Part shown: piece after piece, positions 1-6,139 of the stretch
Numbering within the stretch: position 1 is the first letter of the stretch
How the letters are laid out: each line of letters begins with the position of its first letter
Assembly: GCA_945907225.1 (NCBI GenBank)
Contig: CAMDSN010000027.1
Coordinates: forward strand, 1-11,626
DNA length: 11,626 nt
Source of the DNA: Flavobacterium psychrophilum
Lineage (GTDB): Bacteria; Bacteroidota; Bacteroidia; Flavobacteriales; Flavobacteriaceae
Reading direction: 5' to 3'
Notes under the pieces: generated by a model
Database searches by the model: none
What the model was told of the DNA's origin: nothing
What the model saw: only the letters and a program-made list of their open reading frames with translations
Translations under genes and position numbers: made by a program

Positions 1-200
1 ACTACAATGAAATTCCAAATTTGTGATTTCCAATTCCAATCGAAAAAAGATACTTTTTTTCCGACTCCAGTCATTGAACATAATGATCTTAGGTTGGAAC
101 TCATGCCAAATACCTTCCCAAAATAATTGAGCAATAGCATTACAACAGCAATAAGGAATCCGGCAACAGACCAATGCCAAGTGTGAGTAATAATTTCCAT
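1..200 (-). CDS. YeeE/YedE-family (sulfur/thiosulfate-type) membrane transporter, N-terminal part
   Basis: Partial gene: the minus-strand frame opens with ATG at 200 and stays open to the window edge, giving 66 residues that begin MEIITHTWHWSVAGFLIAVV. Residues about 10-28 form a hydrophobic membrane helix. The following FGMSSNLRSLC stretch (Cys41) and the FDWNWKSQIWN stretch (about residues 52-62) read like the start of the Bacteroidota YeeE/YedE (DUF395) proteins. Characterised YeeE members import thiosulfate through the inner membrane using conserved cysteines; whether this short bacteroidetal type carries thiosulfate is inference. The next gene downstream, often a second YeeE-like half in relatives, lies outside the window. 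It is divergent from the lipoprotein gene, with a shared 126-base upstream region. The family call comes from recalled sequence similarity over a short stretch. Confidence 0.75.
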   Translation of the reverse strand, partial: MEIITHTWHWSVAGFLIAVVMLLLNYFGKVFGMSSNLRSLCSMTGVGKKVSFFDWNWKSQIWNFIV

Positions 201-215
201 ATATTCTATTTTATA

Positions 216-223
216 CAAAAATA
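216..223 (-). promoter_or_regulatory. Possible -7 box for the YeeE-type gene
   Basis: Read on the minus strand this is TATTTTTG, which fits the Bacteroidota -7 consensus TAnnTTTG. It sits 16 bases before the ATG at 200, so the leader would be only about 10 bases. No convincing -33 TTTG is visible. In AT-rich DNA such a match can arise by chance. Confidence 0.3.
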
Positions 224-267
224 GAAATTCATTTTAACTGGCATTATAAACTGTTAAGTATAATACG

Positions 268-275
268 TATTTTTG
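268..275 (+). promoter_or_regulatory. Possible -7 box for the lipoprotein gene
   Basis: TATTTTTG matches the Bacteroidota -7 consensus TAnnTTTG and lies 51 bases before the chosen ATG at 327. That would leave a leader of about 45 bases. The -33 element is not clear. It faces away from the similar box at 216-223, so the gap may hold a divergent promoter pair. Confidence 0.35.
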
Positions 276-326
276 AATTTTATTTTTCTGCATGATAATT
301 GTAAAAGAGAGAGAAAAATTAAAACC

Positions 327-782
327 ATGAAAGCACATTCAATTTTAGTACTATTGTTTGTATTAATTACAACTGCGGGTTGTATTAGTACAAAATCTAT
401 GTTAAAAAATGTAGACAACAATGCACCAATTCCGTCATTAAGCAAAGAAAATACTTTTATAGTAACAGAATATAGTAAAGATCTTAAGTATGGTTTTAAC
501 GCAGAATATCCCGTAAATGTTTTCTATATTAATTCCAAAGATGAGAATCTTAATGCTAGTCGTTACTTAAACGCATTAGCCGGTCCAAATGGAGAAAAAA
601 TAACTTACACAAAAATTGAAAGTTGTTGTCCCTTCCCCACTAAAAGAACTGAAATAGGTGCAGGATATTTAGATATTTACGAACTAAAATGGGAAGGTCA
701 AAATAAACCAATAAGGCTGTATATTAATATTTATGAGAGGGGTTATATACTCGTACCTATTGGCCTTTCTATAAAAAAATAA
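327..782 (+). CDS. Small lipoprotein of unknown function, neighbour of kdsA
   Basis: A 151-residue protein. I chose the ATG at 327 over the upstream in-frame TTG at 273 because it starts directly with a signal peptide: MKAH, a hydrophobic run at residues 5-16, then TTAGC with the lipid-acceptor cysteine at 19. The upstream TTG also overlaps the candidate promoter. No acidic surface-export signal follows Cys19, so a periplasm-facing anchor is likelier than the cell surface (inference). The mature part has a GPNGEK segment (residues 86-91), then an SCCPF motif with vicinal cysteines Cys100 and Cys101, and ends in short strand-like segments. From memory, small lipoproteins of this type with the CCPF motif recur in Flavobacteriaceae and are sometimes labelled 2-dehydro-3-deoxyphosphooctonate aldolase. 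That label belongs to the neighbour kdsA; nothing here resembles an aldolase. Function unknown. Confidence 0.85.
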   Translation: MKAHSILVLLFVLITTAGCISTKSMLKNVDNNAPIPSLSKENTFIVTEYSKDLKYGFNAEYPVNVFYINSKDENLNASRYLNALAGPNGEKITYTKIESCCPFPTKRTEIGAGYLDIYELKWEGQNKPIRLYINIYERGYILVPIGLSIKK

Positions 783-819
783 CTTACAAGCTACATCCTA
801 AAAAAGCAAAAAAATATAC

Positions 820-827
820 TAACTTTG
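820..827 (+). promoter_or_regulatory. -7 promoter box of kdsA
   Basis: TAACTTTG followed by C is an exact match to the Bacteroidota sigma-A -7 element TAnnTTTG(C). It lies 20 bases before the kdsA ATG, giving a short leader of roughly 13-15 bases. A -33 TTTG is not obvious about 19 bases upstream. It implies that kdsA has its own start even though the lipoprotein gene ends only 65 bases before it. Confidence 0.6.
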
Positions 828-847
828 CGCCTTTAAAACCAAACTAA

Positions 848-1666
848 ATGAATATTCAATCTATTCCACAAATCAAAAATACAGAGAGTGGGAATTTTTT
901 TGTTCTCGCAGGTCCCTGTGCCATTGAAGGAGAGGAAATGGCAATGAAAATTGCTGAAAAACTAGTCTTAATTACAGACAAATTAGAGATTCCCTTTGTT
1001 TTTAAAGGCTCTTTTAAAAAAGCGAATCGTTCTAGGATAGATAGTTTTTCGGGCATTGGGGATGAAAAAGCACTTAAAATACTTCGCAAAGTTTCAGAAA
1101 CTTTTCATATTCCTACCGTTACCGATATTCACACGAATGAGGATGCAGACAAAGCAGCACAATATGTTGACATCCTTCAAATCCCAGCATTTTTGGTGCG
1201 CCAAACAGATCTACTGGTTGCTGCTGCCAAAACCGGGAAAGTAGTGAATTTAAAAAAAGGGCAGTTTATGAGTCCAGAAAGTATGAAACATGCTGTGCAA
1301 AAGGTATTGGATTGTAATAATGATACTATTATGGTTACTGACAGAGGGAGCATGTTTGGTTATCAAGATATGATTGTTGATTTTCGTGGAATTCCGACCA
1401 TGCAGCAATATGCCACAACTGTTTTAGATGTAACACATTCCTTACAACAGCCCAACCAAATAGCTGGCGTAACTGGAGGAAGACCGGATATGATTGAAAC
1501 AATAGCTAAGGCAGGAATTGCTGTTGGCGTTGATGGTATTTTTATTGAAACCCATTTTGACCCTGCAAATGCCAAAAGTGATGGCGCTAATATGTTACAT
1601 TTAGACTATTTTGAAAATATAATGTCCCATTTAGTGGCTATTCGAAAAACTATTAATCAATTTTAA
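848..1666 (+). CDS. kdsA: 3-deoxy-8-phosphooctulonate (KDO-8-P) synthase
   Basis: This cytoplasmic enzyme condenses phosphoenolpyruvate with arabinose 5-phosphate to KDO 8-phosphate, the precursor of the KDO sugar of LPS. The 272 residues match the family's usual length. Visible signatures are FVLAGPCAIEGEE (residues 18-30), KGSFKKANRSR, LQIPAFLVRQTDLL, AAAKTGKVVNLKKGQF, TDRGSMFGYQDMIVDFR, DVTHSLQ and GVDGIFIETHFDP. Cys24 replaces the asparagine of the E. coli enzyme. With His197, Glu234 and Asp245 it completes the metal site known from the Aquifex enzyme, so this should be the metal-dependent class; the Glu-to-Asp spacing of 11 is the same. The ATG at 848 follows a good -7 box. The next gene starts 10 bases after the stop, so it is probably co-transcribed. 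Confidence 0.97.
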   Translation: MNIQSIPQIKNTESGNFFVLAGPCAIEGEEMAMKIAEKLVLITDKLEIPFVFKGSFKKANRSRIDSFSGIGDEKALKILRKVSETFHIPTVTDIHTNEDADKAAQYVDILQIPAFLVRQTDLLVAAAKTGKVVNLKKGQFMSPESMKHAVQKVLDCNNDTIMVTDRGSMFGYQDMIVDFRGIPTMQQYATTVLDVTHSLQQPNQIAGVTGGRPDMIETIAKAGIAVGVDGIFIETHFDPANAKSDGANMLHLDYFENIMSHLVAIRKTINQF

Positions 1667-1675
1667 ATAAAACAA

Positions 1676-2533
1676 TTGAAAAAAATTATTTTATTCTCGA
1701 TACTAATTTTTTGTTTCACAACCTCAATACTCTTTTCACAAGAACAAACAAACGATAAAGTCAAATATACCGCTCATAATAAAGGAAAATTTTATTTTTA
1801 TTGGGGCGGAAATCGGGATAGCTACTCCAAATCGGATATCCATTTTAAAGGAAAAGATTATGATTTTACTTTGTATGATGTAGAATCTGTAGATAAACCA
1901 AAGGGCTGGCACATTGACTATATTAATCCCTCACGAATGACTATACCACAAACCAATTTAAAAATTGGTTATTTTATAAATGATCACTACAATATTTCTA
2001 TTGGAGTAGACCATATGAAATATGTAATGAACCAAAATCAAGTAGTGAAAATTGGTGGGCTTGTTGGTAGTTCTTATCCTGGCGCAGGGGATTATTTAGA
2101 TTCAGGAACCAATACAATTGATTTAAGTGATGGTAGTTTTCTTAAATTTGAACATACCGATGGATTAAATTATGTGAACTCAGAAATATCTCGTGTAGAT
2201 GACATATCTAAACTATTCAAAATAAGAAATACAGATAAATTTCAGGTAAATATTACCGAAGGTATTGGAGGTGGGTTACTTTACCCTAAAACTAATTCAA
2301 CTTTGCTAGGAAAAGAGAGACATGATGATTTTCATGTTTCAGGGTTTGGCTTTTCAGCTAAAGCTGGATTAAACTTTACCTTTTTTAAGTACTTTTTTAT
2401 TCAAACGGAATTAAAAGTTGGCTATATTGACATGAATAATATTAGAACTACTAATAGCAATTCGGATAGTGCATCTCAAGAATTTTTCTTTTTACAAAAG
2501 ATAATTGCTTTTGGCGGTATATTTAGACTATAA
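1676..2533 (+). CDS. Exported, probably outer-membrane beta-barrel, protein of unknown function
   Basis: A 285-residue protein. The TTG at 1676 is the best start because it gives a textbook signal peptide: MKK, a hydrophobic run to about residue 20, and cleavage near SILFS/QEQ. No ATG near the signal peptide competes. The mature chain is rich in alternating aromatic and polar residues. Examples are KFYFYWGGNRDSYSKSDIHF (residues 38-57), GKDYDFTLYDV (59-69), NLKIGYFINDHYNISIGVDHMKYV (94-117) and a GFSFSAKAG-like strand near the C-terminus. This pattern suggests an outer-membrane barrel. I recall similar uncharacterised proteins in other Bacteroidota with the SDIHF...DYDFTL and IPQTN motifs, but no assigned role. 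It follows kdsA by 10 bases, which hints at an LPS or outer-membrane job; that is inference. The gene ends 15 bases from the convergent peptidase gene. Confidence 0.85.
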   Translation: MKKIILFSILIFCFTTSILFSQEQTNDKVKYTAHNKGKFYFYWGGNRDSYSKSDIHFKGKDYDFTLYDVESVDKPKGWHIDYINPSRMTIPQTNLKIGYFINDHYNISIGVDHMKYVMNQNQVVKIGGLVGSSYPGAGDYLDSGTNTIDLSDGSFLKFEHTDGLNYVNSEISRVDDISKLFKIRNTDKFQVNITEGIGGGLLYPKTNSTLLGKERHDDFHVSGFGFSAKAGLNFTFFKYFFIQTELKVGYIDMNNIRTTNSNSDSASQEFFFLQKIIAFGGIFRL

Positions 2534-2548
2534 TAACCTAATTAAAAA

Positions 2549-3919
2549 CTAGTCAATACCATATTTATCAAACAAATACATTAGTGAGGTCATAGTTGCC
2601 GCTCCTAGTTCTAATTCTCTTTTGTTCACCGCGTCAAAAGTATCGTTTGCTGCATGATGATGGTCGAAATAGCGCTGAGAATCTGGCTCCAATCCAGCTT
2701 TTACAATTTTTTTAGATGTTAAAGGTTCTATGTCAGAACCGGTTCCTCCTTTCACAAAATCATGGATAAAATAGGGTTCAAATAAATATTTCCAACTAAT
2801 AACCTTTTGAAAATTTGAATCATCACATTCAAATGAAAATCCTCTTGGCGAAAAACCTCCCGAATCGCTTTCAAGTGCAAAAATATGGTTGTCATTATTT
2901 AATTTAGATACTTCCTCATATTTCTTTCCACCCCTACCGCCATTTTCTTCATTCATAAACAATACCACACGGATGCTGTTTTTTGGTTTATAATTTAGTT
3001 GTTTGAAAGTTTCTAAAACAGTCATACTTTGAACCACGCCAGCACCATCATCGTGAGAACCATCAGCCAAATCCCAAGAATCTAGATGTCCTCCAACAGT
3101 CATTATTTTATCAGGGAACTCTGAACCTTTAATTTCACCAATTACGTTATATGAAAGAACATCGTCTAAGGTTTGACAGGATAATTTCATGTGAAACTTC
3201 AAATTACCATTAAGCTTTAATTTTTTACTTAACAAATCGGCGGCATTCGTACTAATAGCCGCTGTGGGAATATATTTTTCTATTGGCAAATCACCATAAC
3301 TTTGTGCTCCTGTATGCGGAAAATCATCCAATCTAAAATTCATAGATCGGACAATAGTACCAACAGCGCCATATTTAGCAGCTTCTTTTGCTCCATAATA
3401 TCGTTGATCAACACATTTTCCATACGATTTAAATGCATTTACATTCTCGGGGTCGAAAGGGCGATTATAAAAAATAATTTTACCTTTTAATTTGGACGCA
3501 CCTAAACTTTCAAGCTCTTTTAAACTCTTTACTTCTACAACTTCTGCTGTAAGTCCTAATTTGGTAGTAGCAACAGACCCGCCCAAAGCGCATATGGGAA
3601 CTATTGTTTTGGAGTTATTATCTAAAATGTAAGCAGTTTCTTTTTCCCCTCTAACCCATTTAGGAACCATCACTTCTTGTAAAAACACACTGTCCAAACC
3701 TAGTGATTCTAATTTTTGCTTTGTATAAATTACTGCATTCTCTGCGCCTTTTGAACCCGACAATCGAGCTCCAATTTTGTTAGATAAATCATCAAGCCAT
3801 GAATAACAGGATGAACGAGTCAATGAAAATTTATAAATGTCTGAAAGCATTTTTTGATCATTACTTTGCGAATACATATTAGAAATAAATAACACAACAA
3901 ACAACAACTGTTTTTTCAT
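2549..3919 (-). CDS. Exported M28-family zinc peptidase (carboxypeptidase Q-like)
   Basis: A 456-residue co-catalytic zinc exopeptidase. Residues 1-18 are a signal peptide ending MYSQS, so it probably acts in the periplasm or outside. Residues about 100-260 look like the protease-associated insert seen in carboxypeptidase Q (PGCP). The M28 domain follows. GGHLDSWD holds His278, HDDGAG holds bridging Asp290, and NEENGGRGG holds the general base Glu324 and ligand Glu325. ESDSGG holds Asp352, and HHHAANDT holds His422. The spacings agree with those I recall for PGCP, so the active site looks intact. No C-terminal secretion-sorting domain is visible. The gene is last in the men group; its ATG overlaps the menC stop as ATGA, so translation is probably coupled. 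A dipeptidase or carboxypeptidase role is the family expectation; the substrate is unknown. Confidence 0.93.
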   Translation of the reverse strand: MKKQLLFVVLFISNMYSQSNDQKMLSDIYKFSLTRSSCYSWLDDLSNKIGARLSGSKGAENAVIYTKQKLESLGLDSVFLQEVMVPKWVRGEKETAYILDNNSKTIVPICALGGSVATTKLGLTAEVVEVKSLKELESLGASKLKGKIIFYNRPFDPENVNAFKSYGKCVDQRYYGAKEAAKYGAVGTIVRSMNFRLDDFPHTGAQSYGDLPIEKYIPTAAISTNAADLLSKKLKLNGNLKFHMKLSCQTLDDVLSYNVIGEIKGSEFPDKIMTVGGHLDSWDLADGSHDDGAGVVQSMTVLETFKQLNYKPKNSIRVVLFMNEENGGRGGKKYEEVSKLNNDNHIFALESDSGGFSPRGFSFECDDSNFQKVISWKYLFEPYFIHDFVKGGTGSDIEPLTSKKIVKAGLEPDSQRYFDHHHAANDTFDAVNKRELELGAATMTSLMYLFDKYGID

Positions 3920-4959
3920 AATTCTATTTTTTTAACATTCCACTTTATATTATTATCATACCAAAGTTGACCGTTTGAAACAGTTAACGGAGAATCAAAA
4001 TTATTGGTATACAAACTTCCGGTACCTAATCCTTGAGGCATACTAGTATTTTGCAAAAATGTAAATTGAGCAATCGCGTTCAATCCAATATTACTCTCTA
4101 AAGCAGAAGTAATCCACCAACCAATTTTTAATTTATTAGCTATGGAAATCCATTCTAAAGTTCCGCGAAATCCTCCTATAAAACTTGGTTTTAAAACTAT
4201 AAATTGTGGATTAATTTTGACAAGCAAAGCTTCCTTTTCCAATGTAGAAAACACCCCAAGTAGCTCTTCGTCTAAAGCTATAGGTATTTGGCTACTTTTA
4301 CACAATACTGACATCATGTCAGTATTGTTTTTTTTAATAGGTTGTTCAATGCTATGTAATTTAAAACCAGTAATTTGTTTAATTTTATATAAAGCTTCAT
4401 TTTCATTAAAAGCACCATTTGCATCTACGCGAATTTCCATGATTTTTTCATCAAAATTGTCTCGAATAAAGCGTAATAAATCGATTTCTTTGTCAAAATC
4501 TATAGCACCTATTTTTAATTTTACACATCTAAAACCTTGTGAAATTTTACTCTCAATTTGTGATTTCATGGAGGCTTCATCTCCCATCCAAATCAAACCA
4601 TTTATGGAAATACTTTTTTTAAAATTCGTGAAATCAGATGGAAATAAAACAAATGGATTATCGCTTTTTAAGGATAAAAAAGCCATCTCAATTCCAAACT
4701 GAATAGATGGAAACTCCATTAGTTCTTTCCAAAGTTGTTCTTCTCCAAGATGGATGTTATTGCATGTCCAATTTAACTTATCTTCATAATCGGGTCTGTC
4801 GTCTACAGACAAGCCTCTAAGTAGCCCACACTCCCCTATTCCTTTTTTCCCATTGTCATCTAACTGTATTATCCATGTCTCTTTTTCATTCAAAATCCCT
4901 CTTGAAGTTCCAGCAGGCTCCTTGAAATTGAGCAGATATTTAACGTAAGAAGCTTTCAT
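3916..4959 (-). CDS. menC: o-Succinylbenzoate synthase
   Basis: An enolase-superfamily enzyme of the cytoplasm that dehydrates SHCHC to o-succinylbenzoate in menaquinone synthesis. At 347 residues it is of normal size for the bacteroidetal type. The capping domain covers residues about 1-110, with GIGECGLLRGLSVDD near 40-54. The barrel carries the diagnostic residues: CVKLKIG with Lys147 and catalytic Lys149, RVDANGAF with metal ligand Asp179, SIEQP with Glu205, ALDEE with Asp230, and VLKPSFIGG with catalytic Lys257. Together with menA and menB in the same group this supports OSBS rather than a racemase of the same superfamily. The ATG at 4959 overlaps the stop of the hydrolase remnant (ATGA), and its own stop overlaps the peptidase start in the same way. 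A perfect hairpin lies inside the gene at residues about 209-220 and does not disturb the protein alignment. Confidence 0.95.
   Translation of the reverse strand: MKASYVKYLLNFKEPAGTSRGILNEKETWIIQLDDNGKKGIGECGLLRGLSVDDRPDYEDKLNWTCNNIHLGEEQLWKELMEFPSIQFGIEMAFLSLKSDNPFVLFPSDFTNFKKSISINGLIWMGDEASMKSQIESKISQGFRCVKLKIGAIDFDKEIDLLRFIRDNFDEKIMEIRVDANGAFNENEALYKIKQITGFKLHSIEQPIKKNNTDMMSVLCKSSQIPIALDEELLGVFSTLEKEALLVKINPQFIVLKPSFIGGFRGTLEWISIANKLKIGWWITSALESNIGLNAIAQFTFLQNTSMPQGLGTGSLYTNNFDSPLTVSNGQLWYDNNIKWNVKKIEL
4302..4335 (+). terminator. Terminator-like hairpin inside menC, oriented antisense
   Basis: On the plus strand the arm ACAATACTGACA (4302-4313), a TCA loop (4314-4316) and the arm TGTCAGTATTGT (4317-4328) form a perfect 12-bp stem. 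A run of eight T (4328-4335) overlaps its end. This is the form of an intrinsic terminator for plus-strand transcription, antisense to menC. On the menC strand the tract is a run of A before the stem, so it should not stop menC itself. Plus-strand transcripts running past 2533 would meet it. Activity is untested; it could instead be a protein-binding palindrome or coincidence. Confidence 0.45.
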
Positions 4960-5120
4960 ATTGTAATTGATTCTCCAATAGCAAGTAACATCAAATCTTT
5001 ACCAGCATCAAGTGCAATAGCTTTTGCCAAAGTATTACCGGATATAAAAGGATCTACGAGCAATATAACCTCATTAATTTCAATGCCAAAACACGAATGA
5101 CCGTAATAAGTAATCTTCAT
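4956..5120 (-). pseudogene. UPF0173 metal-dependent hydrolase remnant with an internal in-frame deletion
   Basis: A 54-residue frame. The ATG at 5120 is chosen because MKITYYGHSCFGIEIN is the typical start of UPF0173 (YtkL-like, metallo-beta-lactamase fold) hydrolases, and it avoids overlap with menA. The N-terminal strands continue to LLVDPFISGNTLAKAIA (about residues 21-37). The frame then jumps to DAGKDLMLLAIGESITI, which reads like the C-terminal end of the same family. Full-length members have about 225 residues, so roughly 170 seem to be missing, including the HxHxDH metal site; catalysis is not expected. The reading frame is preserved, the stop overlaps menC as ATGA, and the gene lies 13 bases after menA, the position I recall for the intact gene in relatives. 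It may be a leftover kept for coupling, a small new protein, or an assembly or strain-specific deletion. Confidence 0.75.
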
Positions 5121-5133
5121 ATTTTTGAATATT

Positions 5134-6057
5134 TTAAAGAAAATTAACAAATAAATCAGGAATCAAATTAATCAAACAAAATCCTAATAAAATTGACATC
5201 AAAAAAGTACTCAGCGCCAACTTCTTTAATTCTGGATCTATTAACCTTAGGTTTTCATTTTTACTCAGCCTAACAAGATGGACTATTAATGGATAATAGG
5301 CTATAACAAATAAATATTGTTCTAATTTAAATTGCATTAAAATCGCAAAAACAAGCACTAAAGACATAGCGGCAACCACTAAAAAATAGTGGTACTTTTT
5401 TGCCCAACTTCCACCATTCTTAACCACCATTGTGTTTTTATCCGATTTTCTATCACTCAGCTCATCACGCATATTATTTAAGTTTAGCACACCCACACTC
5501 AAAAAACCAATGGCTATTGCAGGCAAAAACAATAATCCGTCAAGTAATTTAGAAAACATAAAATAAACACCTAAAGTGCTCACTAAACCAAAAAAAATAA
5601 AAACAAAAAAATCACCATATCCGTGATATCCATAAGCTTTTTTTCCAATCGTATAGGCTATTGCCGAAACTATTGCCAAAATACCAAGAAAGAAAAAAAC
5701 TAGGGAATACAAGAGATAACTACCCTTAAATGCAAAATAAATTAACAATACTGCAAAGAAAAGTGTGGCTAATGAGGTTAATATTATGGCCTTTTTCATT
5801 TGCTTGGGTGAAATAACGCCTTTCTGAATAGCACGTTTGGGACCAATCCTGTCTTCATTATCAGTTCCTTTAATACCATCACCGTAATCATTTGCGAAAT
5901 TTGACAATACCTGAAGGCCCAGAGTTGTTAAAAGTGAAAAAACAACAATATTCCAGTTAAAAAAAGATTGAAACATGGCATAAAAGCTTCCAAGTATTAT
6001 TCCCGAAACAGAAAGTGGAAGTGTACGCAATCGTGCTGCTTCAATCCAATGTTTCAT
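5134..6057 (-). CDS. menA: 1,4-Dihydroxy-2-naphthoate polyprenyltransferase
   Basis: An integral inner-membrane UbiA-superfamily enzyme that joins a polyprenyl chain to 1,4-dihydroxy-2-naphthoate, with loss of the carboxylate, to give demethylmenaquinone. Its 307 residues are normal for the family. The start MKHWIEAARLRTLPLSVSGI is typical of MenA. The first aspartate-rich motif is NFANDYGDGIKGTDNEDRIGPKRA (split at residues 53-72 and 73-76). The second is NLNNMRDELSDRKSDK (192-207), which binds the prenyl diphosphate through magnesium. About eight or nine hydrophobic helices can be seen, for example residues 14-30, 37-53, 90-108, 113-135, 150-168, 175-192 and 276-297. It follows the PH-domain genes after 82 bases and precedes the hydrolase remnant by 13 bases. 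The identity is secure, and menB and menC nearby agree with it. Confidence 0.96.
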   Translation of the reverse strand: MKHWIEAARLRTLPLSVSGIILGSFYAMFQSFFNWNIVVFSLLTTLGLQVLSNFANDYGDGIKGTDNEDRIGPKRAIQKGVISPKQMKKAIILTSLATLFFAVLLIYFAFKGSYLLYSLVFFFLGILAIVSAIAYTIGKKAYGYHGYGDFFVFIFFGLVSTLGVYFMFSKLLDGLLFLPAIAIGFLSVGVLNLNNMRDELSDRKSDKNTMVVKNGGSWAKKYHYFLVVAAMSLVLVFAILMQFKLEQYLFVIAYYPLIVHLVRLSKNENLRLIDPELKKLALSTFLMSILLGFCLINLIPDLFVNFL

Positions 6058-6075
6058 ATTATTTTAAATTTTAAA

Positions 6076-6130
6076 TATTAGATATTTTCAACGTTACAGA
6101 TATTTGATATTTCATGTATGATATCTAATA
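6076..6130. repeat. AT-rich inverted repeat with GATATTT copies, menA upstream gap
   Basis: TATTAGATAT (6076-6085) and ATATCTAATA (6121-6130) are perfect 10-base inverted repeats, 35 bases apart. Between and overlapping them GATATTT occurs three times, at 6081, 6099 and 6106; the last two are in direct tandem. This fills most of the gap between the PH-domain gene and menA. It may be an operator, a weak hairpin in the mRNA, or relict repeat DNA. No gene fits here. Confidence 0.5.
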
Positions 6131-6139
6131 ATATTATTG

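Noticed and set aside
273..326. Upstream TTG start for the lipoprotein gene
   Set aside because: It would bury the signal peptide behind 18 charged or polar residues and overlap the candidate promoter; the ATG at 327 gives a proper lipoprotein signal.
4142..4702. Open plus-strand frame of 186 codons opposite menC
   Set aside because: It lies wholly antisense to a well-supported menC, and its translation has no recognisable motif or export signal.
5121..5150. Upstream ATG at 5150 for the hydrolase remnant
   Set aside because: It would overlap the end of menA and add a non-conserved MLIFFKIFKN extension before the family start MKITYYGHS.
6076..6130. Inverted repeat read as an intrinsic terminator of the PH-domain gene or menA
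   Set aside because: The loop is 35 bases, the stem is only A/T-rich, no T-tract follows, and it lies upstream of menA in the direction of transcription.
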